Numbered from the stretch's first letter, positions 1-8,382 are shown. The stretch is 64,000 nucleotides of DNA from CAYMCQ01 sp964389025 (GCA_964389025.1 CAYMCQ010000005.1:1-64000), one strand, 5' to 3'. Numbers and translations: made by a program. Notes: generated from the sequence alone by a model not told the origin.

Positions 1-1266
1 GGCGAACGTATTTCCGAAGCCGACGCGCTGCGGTTGTTTGAATCCAAAGACCTCAACGCGCTCGGGGCCATCGCCGATCTCGCGCGGTCCCGCCGAGGCG
101 GGATGGGCAACCGCGCCAGCTACATCATCAACCGCTACATCAACTACTCGAACTATTGCATTCTCTCCTGCCAGTTCTGCTCGTTCGCCCGCAAGAAGCG
201 CGACAAGGACGGCTTCGAGTTGACCATCCCGCAGATGGTCGAGAAGGCGCGCGAGGCGCTGAAGCTCGGCATCACGGAACTGCACATCGTCGGCGGACTG
301 CATCCTTCGCTGCCGTTCAGTTACTACGTGGACATGCTCAAGGCGTTGAGCGCGCTGAACGACGAAATGGGGAGCGCACGCGCCCCGCGTGCAGATTCGT
401 GCGCCTCGCGCGAATCTTCGTCACACAAATTTCACGAAACGGAAAAGTTTGTTGAACGGGATTTTCAGCGTGGCGCTGAAAATAACACGCGAGGCGCGTG
501 TGCTCCCCGACTCCATTTGAAGTGCTTCACCGCCATTGAAATCCTCCATCTCGCGTGGCTCGCGAAGAAAACCGTAGAGCAAACTTTGATTGAACTCAAA
601 GCCGCTGGCCTCAACTCGCTGACCGGCGGCGGCGCGGAGATTTTTCGCAAGGAAGTCCGCAGTGCCATTGCCAAGGGCAAGGAATCCGCCGAGGAATATC
701 TGGACGTGCATCGCACCTGGCACAAGCTCGGCGGACGCAGCACGTGCACGATGTTGTTCGGCCACGTCGAATCGCTCGCCGACCGCGTGGATCATCTGCG
801 GCAATTGCGTGCGTTGCAGGACGAGACGCGCGGCTTCGTCGGCTTCGTGCCGCTGCCGTATCAGCCGGAGAACAACGACATCCCGGTGAAGACACCGCCC
901 ACGGGCTTCGACGCGTTGCGCACCATCGCCGTGAGCCGCATCTACCTCGACAACTTCGATCACATCACCGCCTACTGGGTGGGCATGGGGCTGAAGCTGG
1001 CGCAAGTGGCATTGAGCTACGGCGCGGACGACCTGCACGGGACGATCATCGAGGAACACATCTTCCACATGGCCGGCGCGACCTCGCCGCAATTGCAGAC
1101 CGAAGCGGACATGATCAAAGCCATCCGCGAAGCCGGCCGCACGCCAGTGCAACGGAACACGTTTTACGAACCGATTAAAATTTGGGACAGCGCGCCGACG
1201 GCAACGGAAGCAGAACCGCCGGCGAACAAATCCAAAGTGCTGGAAGATAATCTGGCGACGGCGTGA
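1..1266 (+). CDS. mqnE: Aminofutalosine synthase MqnE, 5' end outside window
   Basis: Radical SAM enzyme of the futalosine route to menaquinone; it joins the chorismate-derived enol ether to the adenosyl radical. The frame is open from base 1, and the first codons (GERISEADALRL) already match the family, so the true start lies upstream. The cluster-binding motif CILSCQFC is at about residues 53-60, preceded by the family signature NRYINYSN. LHIVGGLHP, HLKCFTAIEI and LTGGGAEIF are further family blocks. Between LNDEM and HLKCFTAIEI lie about 47 extra codons (369-508) that are a palindromic repeat read in frame; the usual protein has only a few residues there. The reading frame stays open through the repeat, so the gene is probably functional. 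The C-terminal tail after the NTFYEPIK block is longer than usual and looks unstructured. MqnC is the alternative family, but the aminofutalosine synthase blocks fit better. Confidence 0.9.
   Translation, partial: GERISEADALRLFESKDLNALGAIADLARSRRGGMGNRASYIINRYINYSNYCILSCQFCSFARKKRDKDGFELTIPQMVEKAREALKLGITELHIVGGLHPSLPFSYYVDMLKALSALNDEMGSARAPRADSCASRESSSHKFHETEKFVERDFQRGAENNTRGACAPRLHLKCFTAIEILHLAWLAKKTVEQTLIELKAAGLNSLTGGGAEIFRKEVRSAIAKGKESAEEYLDVHRTWHKLGGRSTCTMLFGHVESLADRVDHLRQLRALQDETRGFVGFVPLPYQPENNDIPVKTPPTGFDALRTIAVSRIYLDNFDHITAYWVGMGLKLAQVALSYGADDLHGTIIEEHIFHMAGATSPQLQTEADMIKAIREAGRTPVQRNTFYEPIKIWDSAPTATEAEPPANKSKVLEDNLATA
369..508. repeat. Palindromic repeat (family D) inside mqnE, in frame
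   Basis: The outer arms are imperfect inverted copies. The left arm starts GGGGAGCGCACGCGCC at 369, and the right arm ends GGCGCGTGTGCTCCCC at 508. Nested inside is a perfect hairpin, ATTTTCAGCG / CGCTGAAAAT, at 461-483. The element contributes residues such as GSARAPRAD and NTRGACAPR to MqnE. Confidence 0.85.
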
Positions 1267-1339
1267 AAAATCCTGTGCCTGTTCCCTTGAAACATTCGCC
1301 ACTGACAACCGCCCCGTTCCGTTGTAAGCTTTCCGCAAC

Positions 1340-1567
1340 ATGAACTGGCAAGATTACATCACTGCCGATCCCGCCGTGCTGGTCGGCAAACCCGTCATTC
1401 GCGGCACGCGGCTGGCTGTGGAATTCATTCTCGGCCTCATTGCGCAGGGCTGGCCGGAAGACGAGATCATGCGCAACTACCGCCTCACCCGCGAGCAAGT
1501 GCGCGCGTGCGTGGCGTGCGCGCAACAACGGTTGAATGAGGAAAAAGTATTTGCCGTCGCCGTGTGA
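1340..1567 (+). CDS. DUF433 antitoxin-like protein
   Basis: 75 residues, a complete DUF433 protein: it begins with the typical DYITADPAVLVGKPVIRGTR block, followed by a short winged-helix-like region (WPEDEIMRNYRLTREQVRACV). DUF433 proteins are usually encoded just before a DUF5615 PIN-like protein and are taken to be antitoxins of that pair. Exactly that gene follows 9 bases downstream, so the two probably form one transcript and one complex. The role as DNA-binding repressor or antitoxin is inferred from the family. The pair sits between mqnE and a short duplicated mqnE-like 3' end, which suggests it arrived as an insertion. Confidence 0.85.
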   Translation: MNWQDYITADPAVLVGKPVIRGTRLAVEFILGLIAQGWPEDEIMRNYRLTREQVRACVACAQQRLNEEKVFAVAV

Positions 1568-1576
1568 TCACCGACC

Positions 1577-1936
1577 ATGCGGCTCTGCGCCAACGAAAAC
1601 CTGCCCGAAGATTGTGTCCTCCGATTGCGTCAGGACGGCCATGATGTTCTCTGGATTCGTGAAATCGCTCCCGGCAGTCCCGACGCCGATGTTCTCGCCC
1701 GTGCCCACGCGGAAAACCGCCTGCTCATCACCTTCGACAAGGATTTTGGCGAACTCGTTTTCCGCCACGGCTCGAAAGCATCGCATGGCATTGTTCTGTT
1801 CCGCATCGCGCAACCCTCCGCCGGAGCCGTGGTCGCGCGGGTTGCAGCAGTGCTTGCGTCCCGCGACGACTGGTCCGGCCACTTCAGCGTCGTGGAGGAA
1901 ACCGCCGTCCGCATGAGACCGCTGCCCAATGTCTAA
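1577..1936 (+). CDS. DUF5615 PIN-like protein, probable toxin partner
   Basis: 119 residues. The N-terminus RLCANENLPEDCVLRLRQDGHDV and the central LITFDKDFGELVF match the DUF5615 PIN-like fold; the acidic residues in NEN and DKDFGE are the expected metal ligands of the nuclease centre. Paired with the DUF433 gene immediately upstream. The expected action is RNA cleavage when the antitoxin is absent, but DUF5615 toxicity is less well established than that of VapC, so this remains inference. The ATG at 1577 is the first good start after the upstream stop. Confidence 0.85.
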   Translation: MRLCANENLPEDCVLRLRQDGHDVLWIREIAPGSPDADVLARAHAENRLLITFDKDFGELVFRHGSKASHGIVLFRIAQPSAGAVVARVAAVLASRDDWSGHFSVVEETAVRMRPLPNV

Positions 1937-1941
1937 CGATT

Positions 1942-2054
1942 TTCACATGCCCGGCGCGACCTCGCCGCAGCTCCAGACCGAAGCCGAAATCCTCAAAGCC
2001 ATCCGCGAAGCCACCAGGCAAAAAATCAAGGCCAATTTTTTAAGTGACTTTTAA
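1942..2054 (+). pseudogene. Remnant of an mqnE-like 3' end
   Basis: The translation FHMPGATSPQLQTEAEI then LKAIREA, up to the stop at 2052-2054, closely copies residues FHMAGATSPQLQTEADM and IKAIREA of the intact mqnE (bases about 1066-1135). After about 66 bases the two diverge; the remnant ends TRQKIKANFLSDF. It has no start codon or upstream gene body because the DUF433/DUF5615 pair lies directly before it. It is either a leftover of a second mqnE copy or a 3' end displaced when the pair inserted. Confidence 0.8.
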
Positions 2055-2110
2055 GGATTGAGGAAGTTTACTCCGGCTCGTTCATGTGCCGGCCGCCAAT
2101 GGTTCGTGAA

Positions 2111-2155
2111 CAGTGAGCCGTGATCGGTGGACTGACCACTGATTACTGCTCACGG
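2111..2155. repeat. Small palindromic repeat
   Basis: Inverted arms CAGTGAGCCGTGATCGGTGG and CCACTGATTACTGCTCACGG lie in the leader between the mqnE remnant and the hydrolase gene. Possible regulatory or REP-like element; no function can be read from it. Confidence 0.55.
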
Positions 2156-2196
2156 ATAACTGACAACTGAAAAATTTGAGCGTTGGAAAGGTCTGC

Positions 2197-3126
2197 ATGA
2201 AAAATGAAATGAAAAAATTGTGTCTGTCGGTTGGTCTGGCTTTGATGGCTGCCTCGGCAGCACTCGCCGAAGAACCGCTGTCCTACGATCAAAAAATTGA
2301 CCAGCTTTACGGCGAGGTTCACGGCACGGGCCTGTTGATGGATGTGTTCGTCCCGAAAGGAAAAGGCAACGGGCTGGCCATCGTTGACGTGGCCAGCGGC
2401 GCCTATCATTCCGACCGCGGCAAGATTCGCGACCACACTCGCGCGCAGATTTACCAGATTTTTTGCGCGCGCGGCTACACGCTGTTCGCCGTCCGGCCCG
2501 GCTCGCGCACGCGTTACACGGCCAAGGAAATGAACCAACACATCAAGCTGGCCATCCGTTACGTCAAAGACCACGCCGCCGAATTCAAGATTGATCCCGA
2601 CCGGCTGGGCATCACCGGCGCATCGGCGGGCGGCCATCTCGCCACGCTGGCAACCGTCACGCCCGAGGAGGGACACCCCGACTCCAAAAACTCGCTGCAA
2701 CGTCACAACACCCGCGTCAAGGCCACGGCGGTTTTCTTTCCACCGACCGACTTTCTGGATTGGGGCGGCAAGGCGGCTAGTCTGAACATCATTGGCGACT
2801 TGCTCTACATCGGTGGCATCAAAGGCCGCGGCGAGGAGGAAATCAAGGAAGCGGCAAAAGCTATATCTCCCGTTTACATGGCCAAGGAAGCGATCAATGT
2901 TCCGTTCCTGTTCTTTCACGGCGACGCCGACCCGATCGTGCCGTTGCAGCAATCCCAAAAGATGATCGAGGCCATCAAGAGCGCCGGTGGATCGGCTGAA
3001 CTCATCGTGAAGAAAGGCGGCGGACATCCCTGGCCCACGATGAACGAGGAAGTCAAGACAATGGCCGATTGGTTTGACAAGCATTTGGCGGAAACCAAAA
3101 AGGCCGAAGCATCGGGTCAAAAATGA
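2197..3126 (+). CDS. Secreted alpha/beta hydrolase (esterase/peptidase-like)
   Basis: 309 residues from the ATG at 2197, chosen over an in-frame TTG at 2176 because GGAAAGG sits about 8 bases before it and a clean signal peptide follows (KKLCLSVGLALMAASAALA). The mature part is a single alpha/beta hydrolase domain of the acetyl-esterase or prolyl-oligopeptidase-like kind. The nucleophile elbow is GASAGG at about residue 144; the acid is in FFHGDADPIVPL and the histidine in GGGHPWP near the C-terminus. The stop overlaps the next start (ATGA at 3123), so the two genes are translationally coupled. The large glycoside hydrolase-like partner suggests work on acetylated or esterified polysaccharide outside the cytoplasm. 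The substrate is not determinable. Confidence 0.85.
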   Translation: MKNEMKKLCLSVGLALMAASAALAEEPLSYDQKIDQLYGEVHGTGLLMDVFVPKGKGNGLAIVDVASGAYHSDRGKIRDHTRAQIYQIFCARGYTLFAVRPGSRTRYTAKEMNQHIKLAIRYVKDHAAEFKIDPDRLGITGASAGGHLATLATVTPEEGHPDSKNSLQRHNTRVKATAVFFPPTDFLDWGGKAASLNIIGDLLYIGGIKGRGEEEIKEAAKAISPVYMAKEAINVPFLFFHGDADPIVPLQQSQKMIEAIKSAGGSAELIVKKGGGHPWPTMNEEVKTMADWFDKHLAETKKAEASGQK

Positions 3127-5561
3127 TTCGCGCCGCATTTTTCACAGGCGTTGTTTTTGGATTGGCGGTTTTCCACTGCGCCGCGCTCGACTTGAGCAAT
3201 GCGGTCGTTGTGTTCCTGGCCAACCTTTCCGCCACGGAAAAAAAAGCCGTGACGATGCTGGTGGAAGAAGTGGAAAAGCGCACCCACGTGCTCCTGCCAA
3301 CGATGACCGCGTGGCCCTCGTCGGGCGCGCCCGTCATCGCCGTCGGCAACCTGTCCACCCTGCAACAATTCGCCGGCCCCTATTCCAAGGAATTGCTGGC
3401 TGTGCGCAAAGCCGCCGGCCCTGAGGGCTATCGGCTCTGCGTCAAACGCGGCGCGGCGAGTGCGGGCGTCTTCGTCATCGGTGACGATGCGCGCGGCGTT
3501 TTGTTCGGCGTCGGAAGATTGCTGCGCGAACTGCACATGCAGCGTGGCAGTGCGACCTTGGCGGATGATTTGGACATCACCACCGCGCCAAAGTATCCGC
3601 TGCGCGGCCATCAACTCGGCTACCGCCCCAAGACCCATTCCTACGACGCTTGGGATTTGCCCACTTGGGAGCAATACTTCCGCGACCTCATCGTCTTCGG
3701 TTGCAACGCCATCGAATTGATCCCGCCACGCTCCGATGACGACGCCAACAGTCCGCATTTTCCGCGACCGCCGTTGGAAATGATGGCCGGTATGTCTGGC
3801 CTTGCCGATTCCTACGGCCTTGATGTGTGGGCCTGGTATCCGGCGCTGGACAGCGATTATTCCGATCCGAAAACCGTCGAGTTCGCGCTGCGCGAATGGG
3901 GCGAAGTTTTCTCGAAGTTGCCCCGCCTTGATGCCGTGTTTGTTCCGGGCGGTGATCCCGGCCACACGCCGCCGAAACTGCTCATGCCGTTGCTGGAGAA
4001 GCAGACCCGGAACCTGCATCGCTACCATCCCAAGGCGCAGATGTGGGTTTCGCCGCAGGGTTTCACACAGGAATGGTGGGATGACTTCATGACCATCGTG
4101 CGTGACGAACAACCGGCGTGGCTCACTGGTGTGGTCTTCGGCCCGCAGGTGCGGCTCGACACGGTCAAACTCCGTGCGTTGCTGCCGGCAAAATACCAAC
4201 TGCGCCATTACCCCGACATCACGCACAACCGGCAATGCCAGTTCCCGGTGGCGGACTGGGACACTGCGTTCGCGCTTACCGAGGCCCGCGAATGTGTGAA
4301 CCCACGCCCGCGCGCCTACGCGAACATCTTCCGCCTCTTCCAGCCGCCAACCCTCGGCTTCATCACCTACTCGGAGGGCTGCAACGACGACGTGAACAAG
4401 GCCGTCTGGTCCGGGCTTGGCTGGGATCCGGATCGCGATGTGACCGAAATCCTCCGCGACTACGGCCGCTATTTCATCGGCGACCAGTTCGCGGAAGATT
4501 TCGCGCAAGGCGTGCTCGCGCTCGAAGAAAACTGGCGCGGCCCCGCGCTGGCCAACGGCAGCATCGAAACCACCTGGCAGCAGTTTCAAGCGATGGAGCG
4601 CAAGGGCGGCCCGAAGCTGCGCGCCAACTGGCGTTTTCAAATGGCGATGTTCCGCGCCGCCTGCGACGCCTACGTCAAACAGCGACTCGCCTATGAGCAG
4701 GACCTGGAACGCGCTGCCATGTCGCTGCTGCAATCGGCGCCGGAGAAAGGCTCGCTCGCCATCCTCGATGCGGCGCAGGCAACGCTCGATCGCGCGCGGA
4801 CGAACCGCGTGGCCACTGAACTGCGCGAACAGATTTCCGTTCTTGGCGAGGCGCTGTTCCAGAGCATCCAGATGCAACTGAGCGTCCCGCGCCATCGCGC
4901 CATCGCGCCCGACCGCGGAGCCACGCTCGACACCATTGATGCGCCGCTCAACAACCGGCCCTGGCTTACCGGCCGCTTCAGGGCCATTCGCAAGCTCGCG
5001 GACGAACCGTCGCGCCTCTCGGCCATCCGTGACATCGTGAACTGGACCGACCCCGGCCCGGGCGGCTTTTACGATGATCTTGGCGACCTGACGCGCCAGC
5101 CGCATCTTGTCCGCAACCCGAATCCCGCCGACGATCCCTCCAACCTCGAGTCGGCGTTCGTTGGCTTCGCGGCTCAGTCGCGCCGTTTCGCGGAGGAGGA
5201 AGGCCCGGACGACGCCTTGCGATACTCCTGGCTCAACCACGCGGAAACCTTGCGCGGGACGCCGCTCCGGCTGCGCTACGAAAAGCTCGATCCAAACGCG
5301 AGCTACCGCGTGCGCGTCGTCTATGGCGGCGACGGCCTGCAAAAACCCATCCGGCTCGTGGCCAATGACACTGTGGAAATCCATCCGCTGATGCCGAAGC
5401 CGCAGCCGATCAAGCCGGTCGAGTTCGCCATCCCTCGCGCCGCCACGGCGAAGGGCGAACTGACCTTGAGTTGGAACGGCGACGCCACGTTGGGCGGCAA
5501 CGGCCGCGGCTGCCAGGTTTCGGAAGTTTGGTTGCTCAAGGAATCACCGCCCGCTCGTTGA
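3123..5561 (+). CDS. Secreted putative glycoside hydrolase with GH20/GH67-like N-terminal domain
   Basis: 812 residues with an N-terminal signal (about 1-21). Residues about 25-150 look like the GH20/GH67/GH84-type auxiliary N-domain (GYRLCVKRGAASAGVFVIG, then DDARGVLFGVGRLLREL). A barrel-like region follows: PLRGHQLGYRPKTHSYDAW, FGCNAIELIPP, DVWAWYPALD, PGGDPGHT, WVSPQGF, YPDITHNRQCQFP and ITYSEGCNDDVNKA. After about residue 480 come helical segments and a C-terminal beta-sandwich-like part. It resembles the alpha-glucuronidase/uronidase group most, but I cannot name a CAZy family or point with certainty to the catalytic acids. It overlaps the esterase gene upstream by four bases, which supports a joint role in degrading decorated glycans. 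Confidence 0.65.
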   Translation: MIRAAFFTGVVFGLAVFHCAALDLSNAVVVFLANLSATEKKAVTMLVEEVEKRTHVLLPTMTAWPSSGAPVIAVGNLSTLQQFAGPYSKELLAVRKAAGPEGYRLCVKRGAASAGVFVIGDDARGVLFGVGRLLRELHMQRGSATLADDLDITTAPKYPLRGHQLGYRPKTHSYDAWDLPTWEQYFRDLIVFGCNAIELIPPRSDDDANSPHFPRPPLEMMAGMSGLADSYGLDVWAWYPALDSDYSDPKTVEFALREWGEVFSKLPRLDAVFVPGGDPGHTPPKLLMPLLEKQTRNLHRYHPKAQMWVSPQGFTQEWWDDFMTIVRDEQPAWLTGVVFGPQVRLDTVKLRALLPAKYQLRHYPDITHNRQCQFPVADWDTAFALTEARECVNPRPRAYANIFRLFQPPTLGFITYSEGCNDDVNKAVWSGLGWDPDRDVTEILRDYGRYFIGDQFAEDFAQGVLALEENWRGPALANGSIETTWQQFQAMERKGGPKLRANWRFQMAMFRAACDAYVKQRLAYEQDLERAAMSLLQSAPEKGSLAILDAAQATLDRARTNRVATELREQISVLGEALFQSIQMQLSVPRHRAIAPDRGATLDTIDAPLNNRPWLTGRFRAIRKLADEPSRLSAIRDIVNWTDPGPGGFYDDLGDLTRQPHLVRNPNPADDPSNLESAFVGFAAQSRRFAEEEGPDDALRYSWLNHAETLRGTPLRLRYEKLDPNASYRVRVVYGGDGLQKPIRLVANDTVEIHPLMPKPQPIKPVEFAIPRAATAKGELTLSWNGDATLGGNGRGCQVSEVWLLKESPPAR

Positions 5562-5636
5562 ACTTTCAGAACGGAGCGCTGTGGTCTTGCCCCGATTTTG
5601 TGGACAGTTGGTTTGCAAGCCTAGCTTTGCCGAAGT

Positions 5637-5891
5637 CTAACGTTTGTTATTCACTCCCTCAATTTTTTCTGCTTCAATGATCAATCGCGACAAGCGAACC
5701 CCCAAAGCTTTTGCAATCGCGTTTGCCGTGTCTAAATTCGGGCTGCGTTCTCCTCGCTCCAAGAGGCCAATGTAAGTTTGATGAAGATGTGATTTCGTTG
5801 CGAGTTGGACACGACTAAGCCCTTTTGCTTTGCGGTATTTTTCTACCACTTGGGAAAAACCGTCTGAAAACTCTGACGCAACGCTTGGCAT
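5637..5891 (-). CDS. XRE-family helix-turn-helix regulator
   Basis: 84 residues from the ATG at 5891; an in-frame TTG at 5915 would add 8 residues and is a possible alternative. One Cro/C1-type HTH: YRKAKGLSRVQLATKSHLHQ, then TYIGLLERGERSPNLDTANAIAKALGV, the recognition helix being around HQTYIGLLERGE. There is no second domain. It is divergent from the NHL gene at 5990, and the gap holds a perfect short palindrome at 5929-5942 flanked by two GGACAAAA boxes. It therefore probably regulates itself and perhaps its neighbour (inference). Confidence 0.85.
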   Translation of the reverse strand: MPSVASEFSDGFSQVVEKYRKAKGLSRVQLATKSHLHQTYIGLLERGERSPNLDTANAIAKALGVRLSRLIIEAEKIEGVNNKR

Positions 5892-5928
5892 CGGACAAAA
5901 GTTGCCCGCTGGCAAATAAATTAAGCAT

Positions 5929-5942
5929 AAGACATTTGTCTT
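5929..5942. promoter_or_regulatory. Candidate XRE operator palindrome
   Basis: AAGACA-TT-TGTCTT is a perfect 6-base inverted repeat in the intergenic region between the XRE gene (minus) and the NHL gene (plus). GGACAAAA occurs on each side (about 5893-5900 and 5969-5976). Position and symmetry suit an XRE-dimer site; no direct evidence. Confidence 0.4.
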
Positions 5943-5989
5943 GATTGATTTTGGGAAAACGTTTATTCAGGACAAAACACCCTTAAAAC

Positions 5990-7282
5990 GTGAAAAGGAA
6001 ATTCTTGGCTCTTGCGTTACTCTTGCTCGCAGTGACGGCCAACCAAACACATGCACAGACCGTTTACACGCCTTACGCTTTTACGAACTTCGCCGGCAGA
6101 TTTCAGGGAACCAATGACGGAATCGGCAGCGCGGCACAGTTCAAACAACCGGAAGGCGTGGCAGTGGACAGCGCAGGCATTGTCTACGTGGCGGATCGAG
6201 GCAACAACACAATTCGGAAGATCACGCCCGATGGAGCAGTGACGACGTTAGCTGGAACTGGCGGACAGTCTGGCAGCACTAACGGAACTGGAAGCGAGGC
6301 GCGGTTTAACGCACCAATCGGCTTGGCGGTGGACGGCGCTGGCATCGTCTATGTGGCCGACTCACAAAACCAGACGATTCGAAAGATAACGCCGATGGGA
6401 GAGGTCACAACGCTGGCGGGCAGCGCTGGAAGTGCAGGCAGCGCGAACGGCACCGGCAGCGTCGCGCGCTTTAACCGCCCCTTTGGCGTGGCGCTGGACA
6501 GTGCGACCAACATCTATGTTGCCGATTGTAACAACAACAGGATTCGAAAGGTCACACCCGCTGGACTGGTGACGACGCTGGCCGGTGGGACTAGTGGCAC
6601 CAACGACGGCACGGGGACAGCCGCACGATTTAATAATCCTCAAGGCTTGGCTGTGGACAGCGCGACCAACATTTTCGTGACGGATACCGAAAATTATACG
6701 ATTCGGAAGATCGCGCCTTCCGGGACGAATTGGGTGGTGACAACGCTTGCGGGCAGCCCTGGGAAGCACGGCACCACTGACGGGATCGGAGGCGCCGCGC
6801 AGTTTGAGTTTCCCAATGGAGTGGCGTTGGACAGTGCGGGCAACCTCGTGGTGGTGGATCAAAGCGCCCAGACGATACGGAGGATGACGCCAGCCGGGGT
6901 GGTGACGACGCTGGCGGGCAGGAACTTTTCTCAAAGCAGGGACGATGGCATCGGGAGCAAGGCGCGGTTCTTTTACCCATCGGGCCTGGCGATGGACAGT
7001 GCGGGCAACGTCTATGTGGGGGACATGTTTAACAACCGAATAACCAAGGGCACGCCAGCGCTTGTATTCGACAGCAGCCCGGGCAGCCTGATGGTTTCCA
7101 ATGGCTTTTTTCAGATGCGGGTCATGTGGCCTTTTGTCACGAACGTGGTCGTGGAGTCATCGCCCGATTTTCAAGGCTGGACGCCGATTCAAACCAACGC
7201 ACTCACTCCAGAAGGTCTGGACATTTCAGTTCCACTGGACACAAGCCAAAACCAGTTCTTCCGCGCGCATCTCATACCGTAG
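5990..7282 (+). CDS. Secreted NHL-repeat beta-propeller protein
   Basis: 430 residues with a GTG start and signal peptide (KRKFLALALLLLAVTANQTHA). Residues about 35-350 hold six NHL repeats of the form GIGSAAQFKQPEGVAVDSAG-IVYVADRGNNTIRKITPDG-VTTLAG, enough for one six-bladed propeller. The repeats are very regular, which suggests recent internal duplication or gene conversion. The last about 60 residues (VVVESSPDFQGWTPIQTN to QFFRAHLIP) form a small beta domain also seen at the end of the delta-60 protein at 31966-36729. No membrane anchor or PEP-CTERM is visible. Likely extracellular binding protein; the ligand is unknown. It is convergent with the vapBC pair. Confidence 0.85.
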   Translation: MKRKFLALALLLLAVTANQTHAQTVYTPYAFTNFAGRFQGTNDGIGSAAQFKQPEGVAVDSAGIVYVADRGNNTIRKITPDGAVTTLAGTGGQSGSTNGTGSEARFNAPIGLAVDGAGIVYVADSQNQTIRKITPMGEVTTLAGSAGSAGSANGTGSVARFNRPFGVALDSATNIYVADCNNNRIRKVTPAGLVTTLAGGTSGTNDGTGTAARFNNPQGLAVDSATNIFVTDTENYTIRKIAPSGTNWVVTTLAGSPGKHGTTDGIGGAAQFEFPNGVALDSAGNLVVVDQSAQTIRRMTPAGVVTTLAGRNFSQSRDDGIGSKARFFYPSGLAMDSAGNVYVGDMFNNRITKGTPALVFDSSPGSLMVSNGFFQMRVMWPFVTNVVVESSPDFQGWTPIQTNALTPEGLDISVPLDTSQNQFFRAHLIP

Positions 7283-7381
7283 CGCGATTGCCCGGCTACT
7301 TTGATTCAACGGTGGATTATTCAATTCAATTCGGTTTGCCGTTGATTTGATCAGTTCGCGAGCCGGAGCGAACACAGGAGT

Positions 7382-7783
7382 TTATTTCAGCCAGTTGATT
7401 TTGATCTCTTTCTCCAGCGCCTTGAACTCCGCGTCGCCGGTGACGAGTTCGGTTTTCTTTTCCTTGGCCAGCGCGGCGGCAAAGGCGTCGGCGAGGCTCA
7501 ATTTGAAGCGGGCTTTGAAGTCGGCGGCGGCATCAGCCAGTGGGCGGGTCGCGGAATGAAACTCTATGGGAAGGCTTTTTAGGATGTCAGCGGCCCGTTC
7601 CCACGCTCCCGCTCCATCTTTTTTGAGGAGCGTGTATTTCACCTCGGCATAGTTCACTTCCGTCATGTGCAGGGGGCGGTCGGCACCGGCGGCCTTATGC
7701 AGCAGTTCTTTGACAGCGCCAGCAGCTTCTTCTCCTCGAAAAAATGCCAGCAATGCGTGCGCGTCGAGGACGGCGGCGGGCAT
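7382..7783 (-). CDS. VapC-like PIN-domain toxin
   Basis: 133 residues of PIN fold. The conserved acidic residues are all present: D in VLDAHALLAFF (residue 7), E in MTEVNYAEVKY, D in LSLADAFAAALA and D in LVTGDAEFKAL. VapC toxins are metal-dependent RNases that cut tRNA or rRNA. The gene follows its AbrB-type antitoxin directly (stop TAA abuts ATG), with GGAGG inside the end of the antitoxin gene serving as ribosome binding site. Confidence 0.9.
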   Translation of the reverse strand: MPAAVLDAHALLAFFRGEEAAGAVKELLHKAAGADRPLHMTEVNYAEVKYTLLKKDGAGAWERAADILKSLPIEFHSATRPLADAAADFKARFKLSLADAFAAALAKEKKTELVTGDAEFKALEKEIKINWLK

Positions 7784-8050
7784 TTATCTGTCCTCCAGTT
7801 CCCGCTCCTCGCGCTTGTGTTCGGCCCATTCTTCCTGAAACGACTTGCTGCCGGGCTTGCGTTTCAGCAGGCCGAAGCCGCGCTCAATAGCCCAGCGGGT
7901 GACGGGTTTCAGAAGAATGCCATCAGCCGTGGCTTCCACGATGGCCTTCGTGCCGTCTTCGATGTGGAATTGTTTGCGCAGCCGGAGGGGAATCACGACC
8001 TGACCTTTGGTGGTGAACCAGACGGCGTTTGCGCTTTCAGTCATATTCAT
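7784..8050 (-). CDS. AbrB/SpoVT-type antitoxin (VapB-like)
   Basis: 88 residues. The swapped-hairpin DNA-binding motif is at residues about 9-45 (WFTTKGQVVIPLRLRKQF, then GTKAIVEATADGILLKP), and a charged C-terminal tail (EEWAEHKREERELEDR) is the likely toxin-binding segment. First gene of a two-gene minus-strand operon with the PIN toxin, so autorepression is likely by analogy with VapBC. A second start (MTESANAV) lies two codons in; the choice makes no functional difference. Confidence 0.88.
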   Translation of the reverse strand: MNMTESANAVWFTTKGQVVIPLRLRKQFHIEDGTKAIVEATADGILLKPVTRWAIERGFGLLKRKPGSKSFQEEWAEHKREERELEDR

Positions 8051-8281
8051 GGGATAAATATGACCAACCTATTAAAGTCCGTCAACAGTTATTTGTGGGA
8101 AAAGATGAATCAGTTCCTACTTGTGAATTTTTGCGGAATGAATTCAATTTGTGTCAACCTCTGCGTCCCGGGGAGAGGAAGAAGCAGCGCGTTCCAAAAT
8201 CCTTGCCAAAGCAACTCGTCTCCCGGCTATCCTATACCAGTTGCGGTGAACATCGGCACAGTATGGCCTACCGGTGATAAG

Positions 8282-8382
8282 AAAGCGGCGGAGGTCCGCC
8301 GCAGTCCAAAACGCTGGCGCGCGATGCGATCGTGCAAGGAAAACGCGCAGCGTCTTGGACTGCGCCAGTCCTCTGGCGCTTT
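8282..8382. repeat. Palindromic repeat (family A), intergenic
   Basis: Arms of about 38 bases: the left begins AAAGCGGCGGAGGTCCGCCG, and the right contains GTCTTGGACTGCGCCAGTCC and ends GGCGCTTT. The same family occurs in frame inside the Agl23-like gene at 24877-24970. It lies in the 385-base divergent gap between the antitoxin (starts 8050, minus) and the aldolase (starts 8436, plus); nothing else was recognised in the gap. Confidence 0.85.

Noticed and set aside
369..508. Intein or frameshift in mqnE
   Set aside because: The extra segment is only about 47 codons, lacks intein splice motifs and folds as a palindrome; the frame is intact on both sides.
3117..5384. 755-codon open frame antisense to the glycoside hydrolase gene
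   Set aside because: GC-rich codon shadow: no family blocks, while the plus-strand frame has a signal peptide and domain motifs. The same reasoning removes other long antisense frames, for example 20597-22186, 22488-23873 and 57917-59467.
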